Origin: CAZWCE01 sp964632505
Lineage (GTDB): Bacteria > Planctomycetota > Planctomycetia > Pirellulales > Thermoguttaceae
Direction of reading: 5' to 3'
Assembly (NCBI GenBank): GCA_964632505.1
Contig: CAZWCE010000016.1
Location: forward strand, 1-64,000
DNA length: 64,000 nt
Every line of letters starts with the position of its first letter. The stretch's first letter is position 1. The position numbers and the translations under genes are program-made. The notes beneath the pieces were generated by a model. That model saw only the letters and a program-made list of their open reading frames with translations, was not told the DNA's origin and did not search any database. Positions 19,560 through 29,100 of the stretch are shown here, piece after piece.

Positions 19560-20960
19560 ATGTTTTCCAATCTCCTGTTCCTCAGGTTCATTCTCTCAAC
19601 AACAATCATTTTCCTCATTCCGGCCGCTGCACTTTCGGCGCACTCGGAGGCGAAGGATCTTCAAGTGGGAACCGCCTCGGTCGTCATCAATCCACCGGAA
19701 GGGACGCCCATGTCGGGATATTACCATCCCAGGGGGACGCAGGGGGTGCTCGACGATCTCTTGGCCAAGGCGGTCGTCTTCGACGATGGACATACCCGCG
19801 CCGCGATCGTCGTCTGCGACCTGTTGGGAATCCCGCGACCGGTCGTTGAAGCGTCGCGGAAGCGCATCTCCGAGACGACCGACATCCCGGCAGAACATGT
19901 AATGATCGCCGCTACCCATACGCACACCGGTCCTTCGTTGATTCGCCACTCGACCCGCGACAAGTTCACCGACCAGGGGCGATCAAGTGCTCAGAATTAC
20001 ACCGACAGCTTGCCAGAATTCCTCGCCCGGGCGGTCGCCGACGCGGAACGAAATCTCGGCCCCGCCCAAGGCGCTTTCGGCACCGGCACGGCCCCGAAAC
20101 TGGGGTTCAATCGCCGTTTCTGGATGAAGGACGGTTCAGTCGGCTGGAATCCCGGAAAGCTGAACCCCAAGATCATCCGGCCGATCCGTTCGATCGATCC
20201 GGAGGTCGGCGTGGTCTACTTCGAGAATTCCAAGAAGGAACCGGAGCTCACCTGCGTGAATTACGCGCTCCATCCCGACACGACCGGCGGAGAACTCGTC
20301 TCGGCCGATTTTCCCGGCGCACTCTCTCGGGCGCTGGCCCAGGTCAAAGGGGATGAGATGATGACGCTCTTCTGCAACGGCGCCTGCGGCGATATCAACC
20401 ACATCAATGTCAACTGGAAAGGTCGCCAAAAAGGGCAGGGCGAGGCGAATCGTTTGGGGACGATTCTCGCCGGAGCAGTCTGTGTGGCTTACATGGACCT
20501 CACGCCGCTGACGGATGGCTCGCTCCAGGTCCGCCGAGAAATGGTTCCCCTGGAATTGGCCCCCATCACCGAAGTGGACCTGAAAAAGGCCCGCGATGTC
20601 GCCGCTCAGGAAAAAGCGTCCTTTCTCGATCGTGTCGACGCCTTCAAGACGCTCGACATCCACAATCGAAATGGGGAGCCGATTCCGGCGGAAGTTCAGG
20701 TCATCTCGCTCGGTAGCGACGTCGCCTGGGTCGGCCTCCCGGGCGAGATCTTCGTCGATCTCGGGCTGAGTATCAAAGAAAACTCCCCTTTCGCGTTGAC
20801 GCAGGTCGTGGAACTGGCCAACGGGTCCCCCGGCTACATCCCGCACCGTTCCGCCTATGCCGAGGGACAATACGAAGTCGTCAGTTCACGCGTGGCCGCC
20901 GGCTCGGGAGAGAAACTCGTCGAGGTGGCCACGAAACTGCTGGAAGCGTGTCACGAGTAG
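19560..20960 (+). CDS. Neutral/alkaline ceramidase-like secreted protein
   Basis: A 466-residue protein starting at the ATG at 19560, preceded by GGGAGGAGG, with a classical signal peptide (LRFILSTTIIFLIPAAALSA). The body matches the N-terminal domain of neutral/alkaline non-lysosomal ceramidases: PPEGTPMSGYYHPRG, AAIVVCDLLGIP, VMIAATHTHTGPS (Zn ligands expected in the HTHTG motif) and LFCNGACGDINHIN. Planctomycetes carry many short versions lacking the C-terminal immunoglobulin-like domain, and this is one of those. The real substrate may be a non-sphingolipid amide. An open frame extends 36 codons upstream but lacks signal character. Confidence 0.9.
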   Translation: MFSNLLFLRFILSTTIIFLIPAAALSAHSEAKDLQVGTASVVINPPEGTPMSGYYHPRGTQGVLDDLLAKAVVFDDGHTRAAIVVCDLLGIPRPVVEASRKRISETTDIPAEHVMIAATHTHTGPSLIRHSTRDKFTDQGRSSAQNYTDSLPEFLARAVADAERNLGPAQGAFGTGTAPKLGFNRRFWMKDGSVGWNPGKLNPKIIRPIRSIDPEVGVVYFENSKKEPELTCVNYALHPDTTGGELVSADFPGALSRALAQVKGDEMMTLFCNGACGDINHINVNWKGRQKGQGEANRLGTILAGAVCVAYMDLTPLTDGSLQVRREMVPLELAPITEVDLKKARDVAAQEKASFLDRVDAFKTLDIHNRNGEPIPAEVQVISLGSDVAWVGLPGEIFVDLGLSIKENSPFALTQVVELANGSPGYIPHRSAYAEGQYEVVSSRVAAGSGEKLVEVATKLLEACHE

Positions 20961-21049
20961 GAGAACGGGGACTGATTTCCGTACGTACCGTTCCGCAATT
21001 TCCTCTTCATTTCATTCGAGTGCTCTTTTTGCAAAAACAGGTGATCCAC

Positions 21050-22390
21050 ATGACATCGCATGACCTCTCATTTCGGAATGAAACCACCGATCTCCGAAAG
21101 TCCTCCACGGACCGCTCGCGGCGACATTTCCTAAAAGGCAGCCTATTGGCAGGAGCCGCTCTCACGGCCACGGGTCCGAAGCACGTCCACGCCGCCGGGT
21201 CCGAGACGATCCGATTCGGACTGATCGGCTGCGGCGGACGAGGAACCGGCGCCGCCTCCAACGCAATGACGGCCGCGAAAGATGCCCGAATGGTGGCAAT
21301 GGCCGATCTCTTCGAAACCCCCTTGAAAAACTCTCGCTTGATGCTCGAAAAGAAACACCCCGATCAATTCGAGGTGCCCGAGGAGAACCAGTTTGTCGGA
21401 TTCGACGCCTACAAGCAGTTGCTCGAATGCGACATCGATGTCGTGCTGATCGCCGCCGCCTCGCATTTCCATCCGCTTCATTTGAAGCTGGCGATCGAAA
21501 AGGGCAAGCATGTTTTCTGCGAGAAGCCGCACGGTCTCGACGCGCCTGCTCTGAAGATCACGGCCGACGCCTGCAAGGAAGCGGAGAAGAAGAAGCTCAA
21601 CGTCGTTTCCGGGCTCTGCTGGCGTTACGACGACGGTGTCCGCGAGACGATGCTTCGCGTGCTCGACGGGGCGATCGGCGAAATCACGGCGATCGAAGAG
21701 ACCTACATCACCGCCCCTTACATCCTACGTCCCCGGGAGCCCCAGTGGTCCGAAATCGAATACCAGTTCCGAAACTGGTACCATTTCAACTGGCTTTCCG
21801 GCGATCAGACGGGCCAGCAATTGATCCACAGCCTCGACAAGGGCTCTTGGGCAATGGGCGATATTCCACCCGTGGCCGCCTGGGGGTTGGGAGGCCGGCA
21901 AGTATGCAAGGCCCCCAAATACGGCGACCAGTTCGACCATCATTCCGTCGTCTTCGAGTACGAGAATGGTGTTCATATGTATGGATTCTGTCGTGCCATT
22001 CCCGGCTGCTACAATACCACACGCGATATCATTCACGGCAGCAAAGGTCGCGTTTACCTTCCCCGAAATTGCCGCATCGAGGGAGACAATGCCTGGGAGT
22101 ACAAGCCGAAAGGGAAAAAGACCAGTATGTACGAAAACGAGCAACGGGAACTGTTCGATGCCGTCCGATCGGGAAGAGTCATCAACAATAGTGATTACAT
22201 GTACACAAGTACGATGCTCGGCGTTCTCGCCCAAAGGGTCTGCTACACAGGTTCTCGAATCACATGGGACGAAGCCGTCTCTTGTCCGGAAACGTTCCTC
22301 AAACCGGAATACCACTGGCAGATGGAACCGCCGGTCACGCCGGGGCCCGACGGCCTTTATCCATCCCCGCTTCCGGGAATCCCGTCCTGA
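21050..22390 (+). CDS. Secreted Gfo/Idh/MocA family oxidoreductase
   Basis: A 446-residue relative of the protein at 15084. It carries a TAT-like signal (SRRHFLKGSLLAGAALTATG), a Rossmann motif GLIGCGGRGTGAAS, the EKP-type motif HVFCEKPHGLDAPA, and a C-terminal domain with QLIHSLDKGSWAMGD, where the family usually has a His/Asp pair. Start chosen at the ATG at 21050; the frame continues upstream over the ceramidase-like stop. No clear Shine-Dalgarno precedes the start. Substrate unknown. Confidence 0.9.
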   Translation: MTSHDLSFRNETTDLRKSSTDRSRRHFLKGSLLAGAALTATGPKHVHAAGSETIRFGLIGCGGRGTGAASNAMTAAKDARMVAMADLFETPLKNSRLMLEKKHPDQFEVPEENQFVGFDAYKQLLECDIDVVLIAAASHFHPLHLKLAIEKGKHVFCEKPHGLDAPALKITADACKEAEKKKLNVVSGLCWRYDDGVRETMLRVLDGAIGEITAIEETYITAPYILRPREPQWSEIEYQFRNWYHFNWLSGDQTGQQLIHSLDKGSWAMGDIPPVAAWGLGGRQVCKAPKYGDQFDHHSVVFEYENGVHMYGFCRAIPGCYNTTRDIIHGSKGRVYLPRNCRIEGDNAWEYKPKGKKTSMYENEQRELFDAVRSGRVINNSDYMYTSTMLGVLAQRVCYTGSRITWDEAVSCPETFLKPEYHWQMEPPVTPGPDGLYPSPLPGIPS

Positions 22391-22461
22391 ACCTGGCTGC
22401 CGCCCATTCCTTACCCTGCACGGAAAAAAGGAGGAGGATTCGGCAAAATCAAATTTTTCTC

Positions 22462-22490
22462 TTGACAAAAAGTCTCCGCAAGGCGATACT
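22462..22490 (+). promoter_or_regulatory. Putative sigma70-type promoter of the ilvBN leader
   Basis: A perfect -35 hexamer TTGACA (22462-22467) is followed after exactly 17 bases by GATACT (22485-22490), four of six matches to the -10 consensus. Transcription would start near 22497, giving a 5' leader of about 315 bases before ilvB. Confidence 0.65.
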
Positions 22491-22542
22491 TATTAAGGAT
22501 CGAAGGAGATTTCGGTCAAAAAACCCATTTTTTGATAGCAAA

Positions 22543-22680
22543 ATGATTGTTATGTCACGTCTTTTGTTGAACAACCCGACCACCTCCATCAAGCAAACGA
22601 TGCTTTCGCTAAGCGTTGTTGGTGTGGTCGTATGCGTTGTTCTCGTCCAGGTTCTCCTGGTCGTTCCAGACGTGCCGTAG
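22543..22680 (+). CDS. ilvBN leader peptide (Val/Leu-rich attenuation peptide)
   Basis: A 45-codon frame (42 if the second ATG at 22552 is used) between a good promoter and an intrinsic terminator in front of ilvB. The peptide contains 13 Val, 8 Leu and 2 Ile; its last 21 residues (from SVVGVVVCVV onward) hold 12 Val and 3 Leu. This is the arrangement of branched-chain amino acid leader peptides such as E. coli IvbL, where scarce charged tRNA-Val or tRNA-Leu stalls the ribosome and prevents termination. No good Shine-Dalgarno lies close to either ATG (an AAGGAGAT is 33 bases upstream), so the start is uncertain. The role is inferred from composition, position and RNA structure. Confidence 0.8.
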   Translation: MIVMSRLLLNNPTTSIKQTMLSLSVVGVVVCVVLVQVLLVVPDVP

Positions 22681-22719
22681 CAGGATCGCTTACTTCAAGT
22701 TTTTCCAAGCCCCTGCCGG
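22675..22719 (+). promoter_or_regulatory. Putative antiterminator pairing of the ilvBN attenuator
   Basis: Bases 22675-22684 (CCGTAGCAGG, covering the leader stop codon TAG) can pair with 22712-22719 (CCTGCCGG) in eight Watson-Crick pairs with a two-base bulge. The partner segment is part of the 5' arm of the terminator, so the two structures exclude each other. A ribosome that reaches the stop codon would cover the left segment and let the terminator form; one stalled at the Val codons would leave it free. Confidence 0.55.
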
Positions 22720-22747
22720 TACCAAGTCGGCGGGGGCTTTTTCTTTT
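22707..22747 (+). terminator. Intrinsic terminator (attenuator) before ilvB
   Basis: A 12-base-pair stem, AAGCCCCTGCCG (22707-22718) with CGGCGGGGGCTT (22728-22739), contains one G-T wobble and a 9-base loop and is followed by a T-rich tail. It lies 66 bases before the ilvB start and after the leader peptide, where it can only serve premature termination of the ilvBN transcript. Confidence 0.85.
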
Positions 22748-22812
22748 CCCGGTCGACTTGCTCCCGGTGGCGGCCCGCCGTTTTTCACTCTTATTTCAGG
22801 GAGCGAGATCAC

Positions 22813-24501
22813 ATGTTACGCCTCACCGGAGCGGAATTGATCATCCGCCTTCTCGAACGCCATGGAATCCGACACATCGCCGGCATTCCGGGCGGGGCCA
22901 ACTTACCCTTGTACGATGCCCTGGCGCGGTCGCCGTCGATCCGTCATCTGTTGGCCCGCCATGAGCAGGGGGCGGCGTTCATCGCCCAGGGAATCGCCCG
23001 TGTTTCCCGCCGCGCCGCCGTCTGTTTCGCGACTTCGGGCCCCGGAGCCACGAACCTCTTGACCGCCATCGCCGATGCCCAACTCGATTCGGTCCCGCTG
23101 GTCTGCATCACCGGCCAGGTACCGACCTCGATGTTGGGAACCGACGCCTTCCAGGAAGTCGACACCTACGGCATGAGTTTGCCGGTGACCAAGCATAATT
23201 TCCTGCTGCGTTCGGCGGAAGATCTTGCCGAAGTCATTCCCACGGCATTGCACTTGGCCGAATCGGGACGTCCCGGTCCGGTAGTCGTCGACGTGCCGAA
23301 AGATGTGCAAAAGGCAACGGTCACGCTGGAACATTTTCCCGCCTGGCCGACCTTCGGCGATGCCGCTTCGCCCGCGCCGGAAACGATCGCCCGGGCGGCC
23401 GAAATGATCAACGAAGCCCGGAAGCCGATCCTCTGTCTCGGTGGCGGAGTGCGGAGTTCCCAGGGCGGAGCATTGGCCTGCGCGCTCGCCGAGAAATCGG
23501 AGATTCCCACCGCCTGCACGTTGATGGGGCTTGGTGCCATGGCTTCCGATCATCCTCTGAACCTGGGAATGCTCGGCATGCACGCAACACGAACGACCAA
23601 CACCCTGTTCGAAGAGTGCGATCTGCTCATCGCCTTGGGCATGCGTTTCGACGACCGTGCCACGGGCAAAGTGGCAGAGTTCTGTCCTCAAGCGAAGATT
23701 CTCCACATCGACATCGATGCCAGTGAACTCGACAAGATCAAGCAGGCCCATCTCGGCATTCCCGGCGACTTGGTCGCCGTGCTGAGGGAGCTGATTCCCG
23801 AAGTGGAACCACAATCGCGTTTGTCGTGGGTCGCCCGAAAAACGACTTTGCAATCCGCCTATGGCGAGCCGAAAAAAGAGCATTCCCCCAAGTCACCGCA
23901 AAGCCTCATTCACGCGGTGGCGGAAATGGCGGGGGAAGATGCCGTCGTGGTGACCGACGTCGGCCAACACCAAATGTGGGTCGCGCAATCGTACCCCTTC
24001 ACCGCGGAGAATGAGTGGCTCACCTCCGGAGGTCTGGGCACCATGGGATTCGGTCTTCCGGCAGCCATCGGGGCGGCGCTGGCCAAGCCGGAGGTGAAGA
24101 CTGTCTGCTTCAGCGGCGACGGTAGTTTCTTGATGAACCTCCAGGAACTGGCCACCGCCGTAGAAACAGGATTGAACATCAAAACCATCATCCTCGATAA
24201 CGGCTCGCTCGGTCTGGTTCGTCAGCAACAGGAGTTGTTCTATCAGGGGCGGGTTTTCGCGGCCGATTTCGCCACGGCGCCCGATTTCCGACAAATCGCC
24301 GCCGGCTTCGGCATGGCGGCGTGCGATCTCCAAGAGTGCGGGGATCCCATGAAAGTATTGAAGGAAACGATCGAGTCACGCGGCCCAAGTCTCATTCGCG
24401 TGCCCGTGAGCATCCACGAGAAAGTCTTTCCCATGGTGCCGCCCGGTGCCGCCAACCGTCAGATGATTGGAGGAGAAAATCATGCGTGCGCCCTTTCGTA
24501 G
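22813..24501 (+). CDS. ilvB: Acetolactate synthase, large (catalytic) subunit
   Basis: A 562-residue thiamine diphosphate enzyme that condenses pyruvate with pyruvate or 2-oxobutyrate, the first common step to valine, leucine and isoleucine. The TPP-activating glutamate lies in ARHEQGAAFIAQG (about residue 51); the N-terminal domain shows ATSGPGATNLLTAIADAQ and the C-terminal TPP/Mg motif is GDGSFLMNLQELATA, with NGSLGLVRQQQ following. The ATG at 22813 has GGGAGCGAG upstream. The gene overlaps ilvN by 20 bases, indicating coupling. Expression is probably controlled by the attenuator described upstream. Confidence 0.96.
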   Translation: MLRLTGAELIIRLLERHGIRHIAGIPGGANLPLYDALARSPSIRHLLARHEQGAAFIAQGIARVSRRAAVCFATSGPGATNLLTAIADAQLDSVPLVCITGQVPTSMLGTDAFQEVDTYGMSLPVTKHNFLLRSAEDLAEVIPTALHLAESGRPGPVVVDVPKDVQKATVTLEHFPAWPTFGDAASPAPETIARAAEMINEARKPILCLGGGVRSSQGGALACALAEKSEIPTACTLMGLGAMASDHPLNLGMLGMHATRTTNTLFEECDLLIALGMRFDDRATGKVAEFCPQAKILHIDIDASELDKIKQAHLGIPGDLVAVLRELIPEVEPQSRLSWVARKTTLQSAYGEPKKEHSPKSPQSLIHAVAEMAGEDAVVVTDVGQHQMWVAQSYPFTAENEWLTSGGLGTMGFGLPAAIGAALAKPEVKTVCFSGDGSFLMNLQELATAVETGLNIKTIILDNGSLGLVRQQQELFYQGRVFAADFATAPDFRQIAAGFGMAACDLQECGDPMKVLKETIESRGPSLIRVPVSIHEKVFPMVPPGAANRQMIGGENHACALS

Positions 24502-24829
24502 CTTTTCCGCCGACGAAATCGAGATCCCCCATCCAACGGCCGAATGTTCGGTGATTCTTCGATTGACCGTCCAGAACCATCCCGGGGTGATGTCGCAGAT
24601 CTGCGGCCTGTTCGCCCGCCGGGCGTTCAACCTCGACGGCATCCTCTGCATGCCGATGAAGGATGAACGGCACAGTCGCATCTGGCTACGTCTGCACCGC
24701 CCCTTGAGGCTCGACCAGGTTATCAAACAACTGGCCAAACTCCACGACGTGCTGGAAGTGAAGCAGCACGACCTGAAGCATCACGTGTTCGTGGAACTGG
24801 AAGAATACTTCTCCGGATCCGAAGCATGA
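24482..24829 (+). CDS. ilvN: Acetolactate synthase, small (regulatory) subunit
   Basis: A 115-residue protein with a single ACT domain (SVILRLTVQNHPGVMSQICG, then FNLDGILCMP), the regulatory subunit that confers valine feedback on IlvB. The ATG at 24482 is preceded by GGAGGA and overlaps the end of ilvB; the TTG at 24467 in the same frame is less likely. It lacks the extra C-terminal domain of IlvH-type subunits, so it resembles the short IlvN type (about 96 residues in E. coli). Confidence 0.92.
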   Translation: MRAPFRSFSADEIEIPHPTAECSVILRLTVQNHPGVMSQICGLFARRAFNLDGILCMPMKDERHSRIWLRLHRPLRLDQVIKQLAKLHDVLEVKQHDLKHHVFVELEEYFSGSEA

Positions 24830-24851
24830 AAATCCGTCGTCGTGGAAATCG

Positions 24852-24895
24852 AACGACGCTCATCCGATGTCGATCGGAAGGGACGTCGTTGGTTT
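24852..24895. terminator. Probable terminator between convergent genes
   Basis: A composite hairpin between ilvN and the convergent methyltransferase gene: outer arms AACGACG (24852-24858) and CGTCGTT (24884-24890), inner arms CCGAT (24864-24868) and ATCGG (24873-24877). The tail on the plus strand is only moderately T-rich. Confidence 0.5.
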
Positions 24896-24909
24896 CTGTT
24901 GCGAAATCA

Positions 24910-25416
24910 TCATGGGTTTCGCAGCCGCAAGGGAAAGAGCAGGGGAGTTCGCTTTCGATAATCCCGATACGATTGGCCGAACTCCTTCTCCATATTTCGC
25001 TCCTCTTGGCGGATGAAACAGAAGAAGAGCAGGATCATGACCGCAACGCCCAGAACCATCATCCACGAACGGAATAAAAGTGCGATTCCCGGCCAGACGA
25101 GAAAGAAGTGTCCCGCGTACATGGGATGACGCACATACCGGTAGAGCCCTTCGGTGAGGAGCTCGTTCCTTTCGAACGCCTCTTCCACGCGCCGCACCGC
25201 CACGGCGACGACCGCCACGCCCAGCAGCAGCATCACCAAACCGATTCCTTGAATCAGAAGCGAGGGAAAAAAGGTAATGGTTCCAAGAGGCTGCATAAGA
25301 GCATGCAAGAGGCCGAAGCCGGCGAAGGCCAGAAAACCGGGCACCATGATTTTGGGGCCGACCCCCCAGACCGTTCGCCGGGAAGCGTTGGATTCTCGAT
25401 CGCTTTTCATCGGCAT
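24910..25416 (-). CDS. Isoprenylcysteine/phospholipid methyltransferase-like membrane protein
   Basis: A 168-residue membrane protein of the ICMT/PEMT superfamily, which methylates carboxyl or amine groups of lipids or lipidated molecules with S-adenosylmethionine. Four hydrophobic helices are visible, and the conserved C-terminal core reads GLYRYVRHPMYAGHFF and RQEERNMEKEFGQSYRDY. The start is taken at 25416; the longer open frame (to 25518) would overlap purN. It is the last gene of the minus-strand run that begins with aspS. Bacterial substrate unknown. Confidence 0.85.
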   Translation of the reverse strand: MPMKSDRESNASRRTVWGVGPKIMVPGFLAFAGFGLLHALMQPLGTITFFPSLLIQGIGLVMLLLGVAVVAVAVRRVEEAFERNELLTEGLYRYVRHPMYAGHFFLVWPGIALLFRSWMMVLGVAVMILLFFCFIRQEERNMEKEFGQSYRDYRKRTPLLFPLRLRNP

Positions 25417-25462
25417 CCCCCGGCAAGAAGAAAGGTGAGGAGAAAAACCGTCTCGCATGCTT

Positions 25463-26125
25463 TTAGAGCATGTCGTCTTCTTCCTCGGGCGCAGGAAGAA
25501 TGCGAACGATCCTCCCATCGACGCTCACCCGATCGGCCGCGATCAGTTGGATCGCTTCCGGGTAGATTTCGCACTCCGCCTCGAAGACGCGATCATTCAA
25601 GTCGTCCGGCGTGTCGTCTTCGAGCACTTCCACCGCCTTCTGCATGACCACCGGACCATGGTCGTATTGATTGTCGACGAAATGCACCGAGCAACCGGAG
25701 ATTTTCACGCCGTATTCCAGCGCCGCTTCGTGGACTCGATGCCCATAGAATCCCTTGCCGGAGAAAGAAGGCACCAGCGAAGGGTGGATGTTCAACACGC
25801 GATTCGTGAAATCCTCCGGAATCAACAGCAGCTTGATGTATCCCGCCAGCACGACCAAGTCGATATCTTGATCCCGGCAGATATTGAACATATTTTCACT
25901 GAATTCTTCCCGAGAGGCGAAGTCCTTCCGCTCGACCAAGTGAATGGGTATATTCGATTTTTCAGCGTATTGCAGCCCCCGCGCACTGGGAGTGCTTGCG
26001 ACGACCAGTCGAACCTCGGCGTCGACCTTTCCCGCTTCAATGTGTTCCAGCAGGTTCTTCAGCGTTCGCCCGGTGCCCGAGATGAACACGGCCAATCGCC
26101 TTTTTCGATGATGATCTTCTGCCAC
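25463..26125 (-). CDS. purN: Phosphoribosylglycinamide formyltransferase PurN
   Basis: PurN transfers a formyl group from 10-formyltetrahydrofolate to GAR in purine synthesis. The 220-residue protein shows AVFISGTGRTLKNLLEHI at the N-terminus and the folate/catalytic blocks VLNIHPSLVPSF (Asn and His) and HFVDNQYDHGPVV (Asp). The usual GSGTN start loop reads GTGRT here. I use the GTG at 26125, which follows AGGGAG by 8 bases and places the first conserved strand at residue 10; the longer ATG-initiated frame would run into ileS. The C-terminus ends in an acidic tail (EEEDD). Confidence 0.92.
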   Translation of the reverse strand: MAEDHHRKRRLAVFISGTGRTLKNLLEHIEAGKVDAEVRLVVASTPSARGLQYAEKSNIPIHLVERKDFASREEFSENMFNICRDQDIDLVVLAGYIKLLLIPEDFTNRVLNIHPSLVPSFSGKGFYGHRVHEAALEYGVKISGCSVHFVDNQYDHGPVVMQKAVEVLEDDTPDDLNDRVFEAECEIYPEAIQLIAADRVSVDGRIVRILPAPEEEDDML

Positions 26126-26195
26126 GTTCGGCTCTCCCTGTCGCTTCGAGAATCGTTCCGCGGAAGTTCGCGGAAAGGAATGGACTACCGAAGCG

Positions 26196-29100
26196 TCAAT
26201 CCTCGACCACGGCGACCGATAAGGCCACCGGTTCTCCATCGAGATGATGCTCGGTCGCTTCGGTTCCTTCGAGTGTATCCTCTTGCAGGTTTCTTGCCAA
26301 GGTTTCGGCCTGAATATAATCCCCATGCCTCTCGAGGGCTCGGCGGATACTCTCGGCGGAAGTCTTCACGCCGATGGCGATCCGATCGGTGTATCGGCAA
26401 TCGAGTTCCTTCCGCCGATCTTGGATCAACCGCACCAACTCTCGGGCATAGCCCTCGATCTTCAATTCTTCGGTCACTTCGGTGGAAAGCACCACCACAC
26501 ACCCCGGCCCTTGGGCGGCGGTCCAACCTTCTTTCGCCTGTAAACGCACTTGCACGTCTTCCGGACTCAATTCGACCGTCTCGCCATCGACATCGAGAGT
26601 CACCTTTCCCCGGTCCTCCAATTCCGATAGCAATCTCGCCCCGTCGGCGCCGGCGAGCGTCTTTTTCACCACCGGCATCTTTTTGCCCAATCGCGGACCA
26701 AGGCGTTTGAAATCGGGAACCACCGAGTAATCGATGTATTTGTCGGCCTGTTCTATAAACTCCACTTCCTTGACGTTAAGCTCTTGTCGGATCAATTCCG
26801 TCTGGGAGAGCAGCCAATCGTGATGGGTCCGATCGGCGAGGACCACCTCGACGCGGGCCAGGGGTTGCCGCACTTTCAGCTTCGCGCCCATGCGGGCGTT
26901 GCGTCCGAGCGAAACGATCTCGCGAACCAGCGACATTCGCTGCGAGAGATCGACATCAATCGCCGAGGGGTCGCTTTCGGGAAAGTCGCACAGATGGACA
27001 CTCTCCCGCGTGCCGGTGGTGAACACACTCACCGCGAGATTCCGCCAGATCTCCTCGGCTATGAATGGGGTGAACGGCGCGATCAGCTTGACGGTCGTCA
27101 GGAGGCATTCATAAAGGGTCCAGTAAGCATCGCGTTTGTCCTGGGAATCTTCGCTGCTCCAGAACCGCTCCCGGCTCCGGCGAACATACCAGTTCGAAAG
27201 CGCATCCACGAAAGCGGTCAGCCGGCCGCAAGCGTTGAAGTTGTCGTAGTGGTCCATGAAATCGGCCACATCGGCGATCGTCTGGTGCAATTCCGAGAGG
27301 ATCCAGCGATCGAGCTCCCCGCGCTCAGCGATGGGGCGGTATCGCTCGGCCGACTCGAACGCCGCGGGACGCAACTGCCCGCCATCCTGCTTGAACGCTT
27401 GGTAAGAAACCTTGCCGGCCGGATCGAAACGATCGATGTTCGCGTAGATGACGAAAAATCCGTACACGTTCCAGAGACGCAGGAGAAACTCCGGCATGCT
27501 CTCTTTGATTGCCTGTTCACTATAGCGGATCGAGGTCCAAGGCGTCTGGTTCGCGTAGAAATACCACCGCAGGGCATCGGCACCATAGCGATCGAAAATC
27601 TCCTTCGGTTCCCGATAGTTCCGCAGACTTTTCGACATCTTCTGTCCGTCTTCGCCGAGAATCAGCCCCAGCACGATACAGTTGCGGAAAGGATGGGGAA
27701 ACGGCACCATCGGCGTCGGATTCTCTTCAAGGGCCTTCGGAACCAGCGGCTGCTCGGAAGCCGGGGAGCTTTCATCGCCGAACAGGAGCGTGCTGATCGC
27801 CAAGAGACTGTAGAACCATCCCCGCGTCTGATCGATCGCCTCACTGATGAAGTCGGCCGGGAATTGCAGTGAAAATCGTTCGGTGGAACCGGTCCGGTGC
27901 GGATATCCCCATTGGGCAAACGGCATCGACCCGGCATCGAACCAGCAGTCGATCACCTCGCTGACCCGACGCATGCGTGCTCCGGGCTTCTTGGGCGAAT
28001 CGTAGGTCACCTCGTCGATGTAAGGCTTATGGATCTTCAGGTCGTCCGCCAACTCGGGATGGGCCGCCTTGGCTTTTTCCCAGGCTTCGGTTCCGTCGAT
28101 CCCCGGCTTCATGAGCAGTTCCTCGTAGCTGCCGACCGCTTCGGTGTAGCCGGTCTCTTCACACACCCAGATCGGCAGCGGCGTTCCCCAGTATCGCTCC
28201 CGGGAAAGGGCCCAGTCGACGTTCGATTCGAGGAAGTTTCCGAAACGTCCGTCTCGGATATGCTCGGGGGTCCATCCGATTCGCCGGTTGTTCTCGAGCA
28301 TCTGCTCTTTCAGGGCGGTGGTGCGCACGAACCAACTCCGGCGGGGATACTGGATGAGCGGATCGTCCTTGGCCCGCCAGCAGAAAGGATAATCGTGCAG
28401 ATATTGCTCCTGATGAAAGAGCAGGCCGCGATCCTTGAGCATCCGAGTGAGCGGTTTGTCGGCCTCCTTGACCCACATGCCGCGGACCTCTTCCGGGACG
28501 AATTGCCATCGGTGCTCGGGATCCCCCTGATGCTGCTCGCTGTAGAATGTTCCGTCGGGGGCCACGCAACAGATCAACTCGGGACCTTGTCCCTCGACGA
28601 ATCGCTGCTGCTGTTGGGTGAGCACGTCGAAGTCGACCTCGCCGAACGCCGGAGCCTGATGAACGATGCCGGAACCTGATTCGGTGGTGACGAAATCGGC
28701 CGAAACGATGCGCCAGGCGATCACCTCGGTCCCCCCCTCTTTCAGTTCGCCCATCATCTCGCCGTAGGCATTGTAATAACCGCCGTAGGGAGGGAGATAG
28801 CGCCGACCCAGGAGTTCTTCGCCGAGGAATGTGCGAAGGACGCGAAACTTTTTCTTCATCTTCGCGGCGATCGGCTCGACCAGCGCAGAGGCCAGGATCA
28901 CCTTGCGATCTTCTGCATTTTCATCTTCGTCGCTCACCTCGACCAGCGCGTACTCCAGATCGGAGCGAACCGCGGCGAACTGGTTGCTCGGCAGCGTCCA
29001 GGGAGTGGTCGTCCAGACGATCAAATCGACGTCGGGCAATTCGGCATCGAACGGCTCGACCAGCGGAAACCGTACATACACGCTGGGATCGGCCACTTCA

